Positions 1 through 9,900 of a stretch of 36,338 bases of DNA are shown in pieces. This DNA is from Tieghemiomyces parasiticus (taxonomy: Eukaryota; Kickxellomycota; Dimargaritomycetes; Dimargaritales; Dimargaritaceae): contig JANBPT010000428.1 of assembly GCA_027575765.1 (NCBI GenBank), forward strand, positions 1 to 36,338. Direction: 5' to 3'. The notes below the pieces were generated by a model, which saw only the letters and a program-made list of their open reading frames with translations, was not told where the DNA came from and made no database searches. The translations under genes were made by a program, and so were the position numbers. How positions within the stretch are numbered: the stretch's first letter is position 1; each line of letters starts with the position of its first letter.

Positions 1-729
1 AGGGATACTCGCGCAGAGCTCTTGCACCAGGCATAAGCGCGTCAAGTAGGCGCTCACGCTCAGCAGGGCTTGTGGCTATATCCTTGGTACGCCTGGATAC
101 ATTGGAGCGCGAAACTGCAGGATACAGTTTGTCACAGTGTAACCGAAAGGAAAGGGAAAGGGGAATCAGCTCACTTCTGCCCCTGGTAGGTTATAGGCTA
201 TTTATGGACCACTCATGGGAAATTCCAATTCCTCAGAGAGTGAGCATGACATCCAAGCGACCAGGAAAAGAAAAGCGAGGATTCACCCCTTTCCTCCCCC
301 CCTTTCGATCTAAGGACTCACTAGCTGCGCTCAACAAGCACGTTTATTCCGGAAAATAGACATTCCGCTGAGCAACGAGAAAAGGAATGTTCTCCCTTCT
401 GGATGCCAAATGGCTTCCCTCTCCCCTCCTTTTACCTTGCCGGCGAAAACTCTACTTCACCCCCAGGCGAGCACATATATAGTGACCTGTGCAGCCAACC
501 CCATTTGAAGACTTATCTGCAAATTAAATAATACTTTTACCTCTAATTGCCCCCTCGCTTATGGCCACCTCGCCAACCTGATTATACTGCCCACCTGCCC
601 TACTCGGTTACAACAGTTGATGAACTCCTGGCCGTGGTTGATGTCAGTCCTCTCAAAAAAGTAGGCGGGTAGGCCTAAAGGAGCCTTTGTCTCCCTCCTT
701 GTCACCTTGGGTTCGATGCCGGGGGGCCA
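1..729 (-). pseudogene. Coding relic interrupted by an LTR insertion
   Basis: On the minus strand one frame is open from 729 to 617, then again from 137 to 1, where it leaves the window. If the LTR (138-612) and one copy of the 4-bp target duplication (613-616) are left out, the two parts join in the same frame with no stop, about 83 codons. Upstream this frame is closed by TGA at 732..730. The sequence is rich in Arg, Glu and Pro; I recognise no domain. It lies directly downstream of, and on the same strand as, the Gag/protease relic, so it is most likely a further pol segment of that retroelement. A partial host exon is the alternative. Confidence 0.4.
138..612 (+). mobile_element. Solo LTR, 475 bp, with 4-bp target duplication
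   Basis: The segment begins TGTAACCGA and ends TCGGTTACA, a perfect 9-bp terminal inverted repeat of the TG...CA type usual for LTRs. It is flanked by ACAG on both sides (134-137 and 613-616). A TATATA at 476-481 and an A/T-rich stretch at about 521-534 could be the promoter and polyadenylation signal, which would orient it on the plus strand. The first 77 bp recur at the right edge of the window with one mismatch. The surrounding minus-strand frame resumes after it, which shows that it inserted into pre-existing coding sequence. No internal region follows, so it is a solo LTR left by recombination. Confidence 0.75.
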
Positions 730-1286
730 TCATTCGTAATTTCCCATGAACGTCCTATGCACTTGGGGGAGGGTGTGACCTCTGGCGCGGCTGAAAGGGA
801 GGGCTTAGAGGGGCGCTTCTCCTGGAGGAGAGTGGGAGAGGGACCTGGCTTGCTTGATGCTGCGATGGACTTGCTGGGTGCGGGAATGGGCGCCGAACTG
901 GGGGTGGTGGCACATAGGTCAAGGCCCAATAGGTCCTAATTAGGGCGGCCAACTAGTATGTCAACCTCAAGGTCTTGGGAAACCACGGTAAGCTGGATCC
1001 ATCTTGCAGAGGACGATTCCTCAGTGCGCAGAAGGGCTCTGGCAATTCCTATACCTTTCATGGGTGTGTTACTCAGTGCGGGCATAAGGGCAGGCTTGAT
1101 CTGGTGGTTCACTCTTAGGCCTAAGCGGGTGGCTGCCTCTTGTGAGATGAGGCTGGTGGCAGCTCCTTGGTCAGCAGCAGCTATGGCTGGGACGTGGCCA
1201 ATGGTGCAACCTCGTAGTAGTCTCCAGTGGGGGGATAGGGTGAATGATGGGGGAGAAGGCAGTTGTTTATTGTGGACAGCTGCAAC
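702..1286 (-). pseudogene. Retropepsin-like protease relic of a retroelement
   Basis: A frame runs from 1286 to 702, closed upstream by TGA (1289..1287) and broken inside by TAG (938..936). Codons from 1211 to 939 read like a retroelement aspartic protease: an Asp-Gln-Gly-Ala active-site-like tetrad followed by a Ser-rich turn and 'EAATRLGL', and ending in 'DILVGRP', the usual C-terminal ILGRPW-like motif. After the stop the same frame continues with a Pro/Ser-rich linker to 702. The frame differs from that of the upstream Gag-like ORF, so a frameshift or decay separates them. A second copy lies at 3892-4147 on the plus strand. Function is presumably lost. Confidence 0.55.
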
Positions 1287-1315
1287 TCAAAGTGTTGGAG
1301 AGTTCTCAACCACCC

Positions 1316-2065
1316 TTAGGCTTTTCCCGACTGGGTAAGGGCATCCAGCTTAGCCTGCAGTTCCTTGTTCTTGAGGCGGAGACTCTCCAGTTGACGTCTA
1401 CGACGGGCATTGGAGGAGTTGGATTCCACCTGGGGGACTCTACTGGAAGGCAGGGGCGGCGCATAGGTGGGCCTGGGCTTGATCTGGCCGGCCTGAGGCT
1501 TGCTTACTGCAGGGGCAGCTTGGACTGGCTGGTTGGGATGCTGGGTTGTGCCCAATATGGTGGCAAAGGCCCTGCTGGCCTTGATGGCTGCAGCTATCTC
1601 ATGCAGGCGTGGCTCTAGGTCAATGGCAGCCAGGTCATCAGTGTTGCCCAGGGACGGTGGGGCATGCTGGAGGTTGGCAGCAAAGTGGTGGAGATACTCT
1701 TTGACCAGGGTTACAGCCCAAAAGGCAGAGGCACCTACCTCATGCATGAAATCACAGGCTCTGGTGGTGGCAGCTTCAGGTGTCAGGTTCTTGAACAGGT
1801 TGCCCTTGGTACGCAGCTTATCCAGGGCCTCAATCCATCTCTCATTGGGATAGTTCTCCTCAATGAACTTGGCCAGGGTGGCCCAGTTGGTGACTGAGGT
1901 CTGCTCAGCCTTACATTGGACAGTGGGGTCAAGGAGGCCCCAAATAATGTAGAAATGTGCAGCAGGCTCCAGGGATGGATAGAATGCATTGATGGCATCA
2001 TTAGTACAGAATACCCAGCTTTGCCAGGTGGGGCCTTGGGGGTTGCCTGTAAATTCTGCAATCAT
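1316..2065 (-). CDS. Retroelement Gag-like protein, 249 aa
   Basis: The first ATG of the open frame is at 2065; upstream codons are open only to a TGA a few codons further. Residues about 1-150 are a helical, Trp-rich capsid-like region ('NERWIEALDKLR', 'ATTRACDFMHEVGASAFW') that resembles LTR-retroelement Gag in composition. A Pro/Gln-rich linker follows. The last 30 residues are a basic coiled coil with Leu-spaced heptads ('RRRRQLESLRLKNKELQA'). No zinc knuckle is visible. A retropepsin-like relic follows on the same strand, which supports Gag. The assignment rests on context and composition, not on a diagnostic motif. The frame is intact but its partners are broken, so the element is probably dead. 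Confidence 0.5.
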   Translation of the reverse strand: MIAEFTGNPQGPTWQSWVFCTNDAINAFYPSLEPAAHFYIIWGLLDPTVQCKAEQTSVTNWATLAKFIEENYPNERWIEALDKLRTKGNLFKNLTPEAATTRACDFMHEVGASAFWAVTLVKEYLHHFAANLQHAPPSLGNTDDLAAIDLEPRLHEIAAAIKASRAFATILGTTQHPNQPVQAAPAVSKPQAGQIKPRPTYAPPLPSSRVPQVESNSSNARRRRQLESLRLKNKELQAKLDALTQSGKA

Positions 2066-2379
2066 ATTGACCAAGCCATGGATGGTGTGGTAAATTCATC
2101 ACATTTCCCTCTCCTCCTCTCTTTCCCTTTCCCTCTCCCTCTCCCTCTCTCTTTCTTATCCATCCCAATACCTTATTGGTGCTTAGATGGTTACCCAAAC
2201 CTGTCTATTGTTCTCTGAGGTTCCTTTGAGTCTTGGCATGACTCATCTCCTTTTTTCCCATCTTCTTCAAGCAAGCTCAAAGACAAAAGGATTTGAAATG
2301 GTCATCCTTATTGGCTACATCCCATTAGTAAGCCAGTTCTCTATTGTTCTGCTCCCTTTTTCTCCCATTACAACCAGAT

Positions 2380-2640
2380 ATGGAGAGGGGCCTACCAGGT
2401 CACGTGAACTTCCCGGCAAACAAAGCCTCCCCAACAGAGGACACCAAGGCCAACACCACAGTGAGCGCCAGAGCTCACACCACAGTGAATGCCGAGGTCA
2501 AAAACAAAACACAAGTTAGATTTGCAAACTCTGTCGGAGAGAATGGCCCAGAGGTGCCGCAGAACAAACAAGGACCTGAAGCCCCCTCCCCCACTCCAGT
2601 AGAGATGGATGGTCTCCCTTTGCTGCCCAACAATATATAA
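2380..2640 (+). CDS. Small ORF divergent from the Gag-like gene, 86 aa
   Basis: ATG at 2380, TAA at 2638-2640. The product begins 'MERGLPGHVNF', has a Thr/Ala/Lys-rich low-complexity middle, and ends in 'PSPTPVEMDGLPLLP'. It points away from the Gag-like ORF. A second, decayed copy (3438-3746, minus) keeps both ends of the protein while the middle has diverged, which suggests that the ends were the constrained parts. I do not recognise the family. The paired copies in the same relative arrangement suggest that it belongs to the mobile element. Confidence 0.4.
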   Translation: MERGLPGHVNFPANKASPTEDTKANTTVSARAHTTVNAEVKNKTQVRFANSVGENGPEVPQNKQGPEAPSPTPVEMDGLPLLPNNI

Positions 2641-3247
2641 GAGGCAAAGTTGCACACATTATCTTCTTCCCTTATATACAAAATAAATCACCCTTTTCAC
2701 TTGTTAGTTTGGTTTATTAATTTCTTACCCTTACTTCCCCTAAGCTTAACCAACACAGCACTCCTCTGCCCCCGTGTCACACCATATGCTCTCCCTTTGG
2801 ATTTTGTCCTCACAAAAATCCTCAACAACCAAATCCTCCCTCCTTCCTCTGCCATTTTCCTCCACTCCTTTTTGCATATATATACCCTCCCTTACCTTTG
2901 CTCCTTTTGACCATCATCAGCTTCAATTTCTCTCACTTTCTTCTCTCCCTTTTTAAAAATAAAGTTCCCTATCAAAGAACATAAAGCTTAAACATCACAC
3001 CTGGTTTATTTCCTGCTAGTGGGATCAAGGGCTTGTCTTTTGCTTTGGGCTTGTTGAGTTCATTGTGGAAGGCCTGGTTCTGATCTCTCACTAAATTGCA
3101 GGCCTGCTTGCTCTTACTCTCTTGGTATTTGTCATGGGTTTGTGTATCATTTAGTGGGTTAGGGATACTATGGGGGTGTTGCTCATTTTGGCTTGGCTGA
3201 AATTGGGCAATGGGGGTCAGTGCAGGGAGGGTGATTGCTTCAGGGGT
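2641..3247. other. Repeat-derived A/T-rich stretch without a supported gene
   Basis: Downstream of the small ORF the sequence contains AATAAA-like signals and runs of C and T. Around 2641-2690 it resembles the reverse complement of about 3365-3420, so the element copy extends at least this far. Almost no CpG is present between 2050 and 3250. No coding region is supported. Confidence 0.4.
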
Positions 3248-3308
3248 GTGCTGATATTAGGCCCAAATTTAATACCATACCAAAAAGCTATTATACTATA
3301 ACACACAA
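3248..3308 (+). repeat. Partial third copy of the 4149-6148 element terminus
   Basis: The stretch starts GTGCTGATATTAGGCCCAA and follows the first 60 or so bases of the terminal repeat at 4149, then diverges. It has the same orientation as the 4149 copy. Confidence 0.5.
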
Positions 3309-3437
3309 AGGCAGAGGGGTGCCATGCTATTGAGTTTATGAAGAACTAGGCAAAGCAACAAAACCCAATAAAGTACTAAGGATTTATTATGTATACAAGG
3401 AGCTTAAAGTGTGCACAACTTTGCCTCTTTATATATT

Positions 3438-3746
3438 TTAGGGCAGCAAAGGGAGACCATTCATCTCTACTGGAGTGGGCAAGGGGGCTTCATGTCCTTG
3501 GTCTTTCTGCAGTGCCTCTGGGGAATTCTCTCTGGCAGAGGCTGTGGACCCAACTTGAGCTTCTGCTGTGGCATTGGATTACCCATGTGTTGTGGTCACA
3601 GGCTTGGTGCTTACTGTTGAGGGGGCCTTGGCACTTACTGTGACAATGGCCTTGGTGCCCACTGTTGGGGAGGTGGCCTTGGGATTGCCTGGTGGTGTGG
3701 TTTGGCTTACCAGAAAGTTCACATGGTCAGGTAGGCCATGCTCCAT
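3438..3746 (-). pseudogene. Decayed copy of the small divergent ORF
   Basis: From ATG at 3746 to TAA at 3440..3438 the frame keeps 'HGLPDHVNF' at the start and 'PLPTPVEMNGLPLLP' at the end, matching the ORF at 2380-2640. It is broken by an in-frame TAA after 'TTTHG'. The whole stretch 3390-3765 is an inverted copy of 2370-2690. Confidence 0.55.
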
Positions 3747-3769
3747 ATCTGGTTGTAGATGCCCTTACC

Positions 3770-4147
3770 CAGTCAGGAAAAGCCTAAGGGTGGTTGAGAA
3801 CCCTCCAACACTTCAAGTTGCAGCTGTTCACAATAAACTACTGCCATCTCCCCCCTCATCCACCCTATTACCCCACTGGAGACTTTTGCAAGGTTGCACT
3901 ATTGGCCACATCCCAGCCATAGCTGCCACTAACCAAGGAGCTGCCACCAGCCTCACTTCACAAGAGGCAGCAACCCACCTAGGCCTGAAAGTGAACCACC
4001 TGATCAGACCAGCCCTTATGCCTATGCTTAGTAACACACCTATGAGAGGGGTTGGAATTGCCAGAGCCCTTCTGCACACTGAGGAATCATCCTTTGCAAG
4101 ACGGGTCCAGCTCACAGTAGTGGCCCAAGATCTAGAGGTTGACTTAC
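3770..4147 (+). pseudogene. Second, inverted copy of the retropepsin-like relic
   Basis: This is an inverted copy of about 939-1330, differing mainly by transitions. The frame from 3892 reads the same protease-like segment, but the residue matching the presumed catalytic Asp is Asn (Thr-Asn-Gln-Gly). Similarity stops at about 4147, exactly where the 4149 terminal repeat begins, so the copy seems cut by that insertion. On its left it joins the small-ORF module directly at about 3768-3772. About 1 kb holding the Gag-like ORF is missing, so this copy is an internal-deletion derivative. Confidence 0.55.
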
Positions 4148-4148
4148 T

Positions 4149-6148
4149 GTGCTTATATTAGGCCCAAGTCTAATACCATACCAAAAGGCCATTCTACCAT
4201 CACAGAATTTATGGTTCTGAAATAGCAGACTTGAACTTTACCTTGGGATAGTCTAATGTGGTGGTTCCCAATCACCCCCCCCCCCTCTACTGCTTGTTTA
4301 TGGATGTCTGCCCTGTCCTCAGTCATCCAACTGCAGCAACATAGTACTGACACCCTCCTCCTTGCAGTACAATTTCTGAAAGGGCAACTGGCCATTGCTT
4401 TATCCCACTCCCCATGCCTTGATACCACAAATTCCCACTTAATACTCAACCTGTTCTTGTGATTTTTCATGTCCCTAGTCTCACAGCTATCCTGGAGACA
4501 TCATGTGATTCCACTGTGGTTATCCATGGCCTGCTGTGTGGCCTCCAAGTGGAGTCACTCACCAAGCTTACCACCACCCCAATATCTGCAGATGGGAACC
4601 TCCTGCTCATCTATTTGGCCTGCCCTAAGAACTATTGGATGGTCCCTGATTTTTTAACCCAGATAGACCTGTCCCAGACAAGTGGTGGACGTCTTCTCCT
4701 CCACTACCTGAAACATCTGGACCCAAAATTAACCTCAGCCTGGCAGCTCCACCCTGCAGGGTCATGAGCCAGTCATCACATTTTTATTGCCAACACATTG
4801 GCTTGCACTCTCTACCAACTTGAACTTCCAGCTGACATAATCTTGGTGATCAAACCCCATATGCTGCAATACACCTTCACCTTGGCAATCCATTCTCTAG
4901 GGACCTTTGATGTGCAGATTATGCAGACAGGCACCTGTACCTCCCTGATCTCCATATAGTGCCATGCCAATCTTGCCTATGTATATTCTTTTGAGAAACT
5001 TTTTTTCTATGCTTTTCTCTGCAATACTACTTTTCCAGATATAAGGCAATAACAGAGCAATGTCCCCCTTTAGGGGTACTTAGCTTTTATTGCCCCAATG
5101 ACAAAATATTCCAATATAGGACTGGTTGGCCCTGCAGACCACCCTTCTTCCCTATTTTTTCTTTTTTTGTTGGGGTCTCCTGCCCTCACCACTTACCCCT
5201 CACCTGAACTCCCCCTTTCTGTGCACAGGTAGTCTTTCCTCTTTTTCTCTTTTAATCTGTTTTCCCTTTCCAGCCATATCTGGCTGACCAGCTATACTGG
5301 CCCCCTTCAATTATGTACTGCGTTTATTGCAATAAAATTGGTGTGTAGGCAATAAGGCAATGTTTATAATTTATATCTTGCTAATGATGCCTCCATTATT
5401 GTGGTGCCCAAAAACCATGCTAGGCTAGTGCAGGTGGGCACCACTTTGTATCTCTGACACCTGCACACCACCATGCATCCTGCTGCCTGACTCACATGAT
5501 CCTTCCATGAATCTTTTCTTGAACTCACCCTGCTAATCTATGAACTTATGAAACCCTTGGCCTCACAGAATTCCTTCCAAAAATATGAACCATCAAGTTT
5601 GCCTTGATGAATTCAGCCTCCATTTCATCACTTACACTGTATATTACTTGACAGTGCAGAGCACTCACCACCTACAGGTGGACCTTACTTACTCTCACCA
5701 CAATAAATGCTTTGCTATGCCATCCTCCTTCCTACCAATCCTATACATTGATCACTTACTTCCCTAACCTCCACATTCTTAATTGATAATGCCACCATAT
5801 ACCAATTGAGCTCACCACCACTCCATTGCATTGCTGACTCCATTCACCAGCACCACACACACCTATGATCACACCACCCACCACTATCACATAAGCAAGA
5901 TTTACTTGCTTGCTATATGGAACATAGCCCCCTTCAAATCCAAGTGCCACATATAGCAAAGAGCTGGTTCCTTGAAAATTGTGGGATGGAAAAGTATAGG
6001 GAGGGCCAATTGGTGGTGTGGTGATTGGGAACCACCACATTAGATTATCCCAGGGTAAAGTCCAAGTCTACTATTTCAGAACCACAAATTCTGTGATAGT
6101 AGAATAGCCTTTTGGTTATGGTATTAGACTTGGGCCTAATATCAACAC
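4149..6148. mobile_element. 2-kb element with long inverted terminal repeats, non-autonomous
   Basis: Positions 4149-4276 and the reverse complement of 6148-6020 match over 128-130 bp with few differences. Both begin GTG(C/T)T(T/G)ATATTAGGCCCAA and end in GTGGTTCCCAATCACC. The interior (4277-6019) has no long ORF, no recognisable transposase and almost no CpG. An internal pair GTGGTGCCC / GGGCACCAC lies at about 5400-5443. I could not find a clear target duplication. It could be a non-autonomous DNA transposon or foldback element, or two LTR-like ends in inverted orientation. Confidence 0.5.
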
Positions 6149-8734
6149 AGGTGGTATAGTCAGAATGAGTGGTCTTTTATTTGGGGTCTCAGGCATTCAA
6201 CAATAAATTGAGGACCAACACAGTGCCATGATACAGATAATGGAGAGACTAGGTGTGTAAAGTCAAGAACTAGAGGTGTCTTCAGGTGGGTCATGGATGG
6301 GTGGGGAATGACCCCTAAGTGTTGAGGTGTAATCAAGATAAAGTGATGTGTGGTAGGTCTGAATACAATCTGAAATTAGAATAAATAGAGGGTGTTAGCT
6401 GTCATTTATTGAATCCTATCTTGGGGCCTTGTATAGGGCACCAGCCTGCAACTTGGCAATATCAATAGATGCTAGTGTAAAGAATAATGGAATTCTAAAG
6501 AAGTATAAGGAAGTATAGCAAGTGTCATTTAAAAGGACTGGCTTAGATGGCTGTGGTGGGTCGTGGATTAGTTAGCTATTGTGTAGTGCTGACACACGGT
6601 GTTCCAAAGTTGGGTAGCAGCAGATGCTGATAAAACCATTATAGCAACCTTATATATTGCGGTATTAATCAAAACCGTCTTTATCAAAAGCATCCAAAAA
6701 TTCTTTGATGAGTACCCTGAGCCATATATATTACGGCAAAGAACCCATCAAATAAAAGAAAATGACAGATGAAAAGAAAAGTTCTTGTACCCTTTACACC
6801 AAAAAACACCGTTTTTGCAAATCCAACAATGACCAAGCATACCACCATGTTTCCCCTTACCACAACCTGCAAGAGCAAGCTCCGTTCTACATCTCGACCA
6901 TCTGCACAGGAAAGTGGTGTCTCTGGCAATGCCAAAGAGCCTGGTGCAGAATTGTTAGATGGAGCCAACACAACAATTGTTCCCATTAGGTGTATAAGAG
7001 GTGGTCCAGGTGTGTGGTCAAGTCACAGGAGGCTGCTGCCTGGTGTACAAGGCAAGGTTATTCTAGGCAACCATATGATGATTTACTATCATTCCTTCAA
7101 TAACCAGAGGAGGATACATTTATGTGCAGCACTTTTCTGCATGACAGGATACTGCTGGTAGTGTAGACAGCTATGGCTTTTAATGAGTGACAGCTTGCAA
7201 AGATAAGGGCTATTTGACAACTATAAGACGCAGGGCCAAAAGGCAGTTGTTTAGCTAGCCATTGGAGTAACTTGATAAGAATAGGTATAGTAAGACAATC
7301 AAGCAACAACCAATGCTGTCACAGCAAGCAAAGGTAAAAAAATTTAAACAATCAATAAATCAATGGTCCAAGTGGTGCCAACCACAAGCTCCTTGTGAAT
7401 GAATGGTGCATATTAACTGAACCTTGGAGAGCAAACTTGGGGATGGAGTAGCAATGGACGCCATGGTGTGGGGATAGATCTGATTCTAGGAGAGGTTATA
7501 CTAACCAACACTTAGAGCTCAATATTTCTATGTACTACCCAGAAGACGAGTGTCAAAGATGTATTGCCTGGCATTCCAAACATATATTGCTCGATTCAAA
7601 AATGCCCCACTAACAGGGATAGCGCCTTGGCAATGCACTGTGCTGTCATCAGGAAACTCTTATTTTCTAACCCATTGGAGCTTGACGTGCCAGTAAGGCC
7701 AAGACATAGTGGCACCATCCCCACTTTGTAGTTAGTCCCCAAGATTATCATAATTGTGAGGAGCAGTTCCGCACTTTAATCAGTGATCTGTGATTGAAGT
7801 AGCTGCCAGGGCTCCTTCTTGCCAGTCCAAAATGCTGATGCTTTACAATGGCTAAGAGAAAGAGGGGGTTTACTCAACCAACTAAGGTTATAGAAATGAG
7901 AATAGGGGAAGGTAATGGTTACTGTTCAACCTACTGGACGCGCCTAGATAGTATGACCCTAGTTTACAAAAGAAATACTTAATCTATTCACTGCTTGTAA
8001 TACACCTTGTATGTGACAAGGGGGGGTAGGGAGCGGATGAAAATCCCAAAGGATAAGCAAGACCTAGGTGTATGCTGGAACCTATCAAAAGGATGCCCGG
8101 CCAAGATTGCAGGTAGGCTTACTTGGGAATGGGTGGTGGGTACCTAGGCTGCGTAATAACCATCCCAAATGAACCCCTGTTGACTGGGGGTGCCAATGTA
8201 AACAACTGTCAAGGGTGGCAGTTGCTATGGGAGGAAGCCGGTATACAATGACGTTGCCTTGCAGTCTAATTAATGAAGGACTGGGAAACCTAGTATAGGT
8301 GTTATCATTTTGGACGTACTTGGTGTATGAAAACTGGAAAATTGTGGCATGGTCTCCCGGCTCCCAATGAAGCAGTGTATCAGAGATGAATTTTGGTAAG
8401 ACGAAATGATGAAACTACTAATTGTCGTGCCTTAAACCACTGATCCAATCAGTTGTGGCCTCTTCGCCTTGCCCCCATTTTCCCCTAGCCTATTCCTATA
8501 CTCAATAACCCTTTGCAGCAACACCACCCTTCCTGATCTACGGGATGGCGTCATCCACTTCGGCAGGCGTGCCCGCCTCTATCCTTTTAGGGCTCTACTT
8601 CCCTCTTTATTCTTATTGATCCGGCAGTCACGCAGCTGCCTTCCTATTCGCCCCGGCGCTGGCCCCGCCTTGCACTATCGTCCTTGGGCTTGCCTTACCC
8701 AGCCTGTAGCCGCGGTGAAAGATGCAGGACGTCC
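6149..8734. other. 2.6 kb without a supported gene
   Basis: The first 450 bp remain CpG-poor like the repeat to the left; CpG then becomes more frequent. ORFs of up to about 130 codons exist (for example from ATG 6769), but none shows a motif, a codon bias like the host genes, or a relative elsewhere in the window. I see nothing that identifies a gene. Confidence 0.4.
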
Positions 8735-8739
8735 TTCCG

Positions 8740-8747
8740 TATAAAAG
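8740..8747 (+). promoter_or_regulatory. TATAAAAG, possible plus-strand TATA box
   Basis: TATAAAAG is followed 20 bp later by AATAAAC. A related GATAAAAGAG lies at 11351-11360. No convincing plus-strand gene follows. It may belong to a decayed LTR or be incidental. Confidence 0.25.
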
Positions 8748-8975
8748 ACCCTCTGGGTCGCTACACAATAAACGATTACGTATCCCACACCATTCGATTC
8801 CATCCTTAGCATTCTACTTTCTTAGTCACTTTCGCTTATTTAACTCTTACTCCGTATGTCTTAAGCGAAGTTTCCTCTAGGGTAGTTTTCTCCTACAACT
8901 TTAATCAAATTCTTGATTAAGAATAATTAGACAGGGAGCTAGCTCTAGTCTCCATCAATTGATATGGTAAAACCG

Positions 8976-9146
8976 CTAATTCATGAGATCCAATAAAACC
9001 ATAGCGTTGCTGCCTTGGACTATTGCAGCTAAATATTTGCTACCCTTGCCAGGCTTAGGACTGTTTGACGCCGGGGCTCCTACTGCAATGGAAGAGAAGC
9101 ACAAACCAAGAAACAAGAGAACCGTGGTGGAAATTATGGATTTCAT
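8976..9146 (-). CDS. Predicted small secreted protein, 56 aa (copy 1)
   Basis: The start is the first ATG of the frame, at 9146; upstream codons contain no ATG. Residues 1-3 are Met-Lys-Ser, residues 4-22 are a hydrophobic core ('TTVLLFLGLCFSSIAVGA'), and a signal-peptidase site is likely after AVGA, leaving a basic mature peptide of about 32 residues rich in Pro, Lys and Gly. The paralogous ORF at 11521-11697 keeps TTVLL, LC, SSI and the Ala-Pro at the cleavage site. A TATAAATA lies 216 bp upstream. A GT occurs at the matching Lys-Gly position in both copies, so an intron there cannot be excluded. The family is not recognised. An antisense ORF (8983-9207) is the alternative reading. Confidence 0.45.
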   Translation of the reverse strand: MKSIISTTVLLFLGLCFSSIAVGAPASNSPKPGKGSKYLAAIVQGSNAMVLLDLMN

Positions 9147-9354
9147 AATTGGCAGGCAGAAAGACAAAGTGAAGAAGGTTGGTGTAGGGCCAAGGTATTG
9201 TGAATAAATAGGGTAAATGTGGACATACAGAGTTAATAGCAGAAGAGAGGCAAACAACTGATACCCTGGTATGCAACAGCAAATGGGCAAAGATTTATGG
9301 ACGGACACATCCAAGTGTTAAAGATACAGGCTTAAAAAGCGACCCATTATTGGC

Positions 9355-9362
9355 TATTTATA
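9355..9362 (-). promoter_or_regulatory. TATA box upstream of small secreted-protein ORF 1
   Basis: The minus strand reads TATAAATA, 216 bp upstream of ATG 9146. The duplicated cassette keeps the same octamer 218 bp upstream of its ATG, in otherwise diverged DNA. Confidence 0.45.
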
Positions 9363-9900
9363 TGGAGACACTCAAATGGATGGAATATTCCCGCAGTTCC
9401 AAAACCTGTGCCCCCCCCCCAGCAGCTCCAGCCTGTTTCCCTCCCATTGGAGACCTATTGACAAAATCCAAATGTAAATGACCCATGGTAGAAAAACGAT
9501 GTAAGTCCTGTCCGTGGAGTCTGACGGCCAACCCTGGTATCAATATAAAAATGATGACCACAGGATCTGGGGTAGATCAGAAAGATGCAATTTATTGGCA
9601 GTTTCTACGTGAAGGCCTATTGTAAGGGCCTATATCATCACTTCTAACAGCCTGGCCTAACTGTGGAGCTGTTGTATTGTTAGCCCCTTCAGAGGGCAAT
9701 TGTATAAGGTGATCTTTGATATGCTGCTAAATCAGCCATTTGGATGGCTCACTCCCAGCTTCAGATTTTCAGGTTTCAGGTTGATGAAGAGGATGCAGTC
9801 GTGTTAAACAGCATAACAGCAAGTGAAATTTTATAGCCAGGCAACACTCGGCCTAAACGTTCATGACCAGGAAGGGCAAATCTTGGTAGCAAACCCTACG

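Larger units (their letters stand above)
8735..9900. repeat. Duplicated cassette, copy 1
   Basis: This block aligns with 11345-12445 at a nearly constant offset of about 2551 bp. Shared landmarks are ATAAAAGA (8741 / 11352), a secreted-peptide ORF (8976-9146 / 11521-11697), TATTTATATGG (9355 / 11908), CCACAGGATCTGGGG (about 9559 / 12110), AGCAAGTGAAAT (about 9818 / 12366), TCGGCCTA, and TCTTGGTA. Between landmarks the copies are strongly diverged. It looks like an old direct duplication. Confidence 0.55.

Noticed and set aside
709..719. GGTTCGATGCC, a good tRNA B-box match
   Set aside because: The T-arm stem does not pair, no A box or acceptor stem fits at the right distance, and the bases lie in the open frame of the retroelement relic.
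958..1338. Plus-strand ORF across the protease relic
   Set aside because: It is the antisense shadow of the minus-strand protease frame, which has the family-like motifs.
8983..9207. Plus-strand ORF of 74 codons antisense to the first small secreted-protein ORF
   Set aside because: Its sister in the second cassette is also partly similar, as expected for an antisense shadow. The minus strand has the signal peptide and the conserved TATA spacing.
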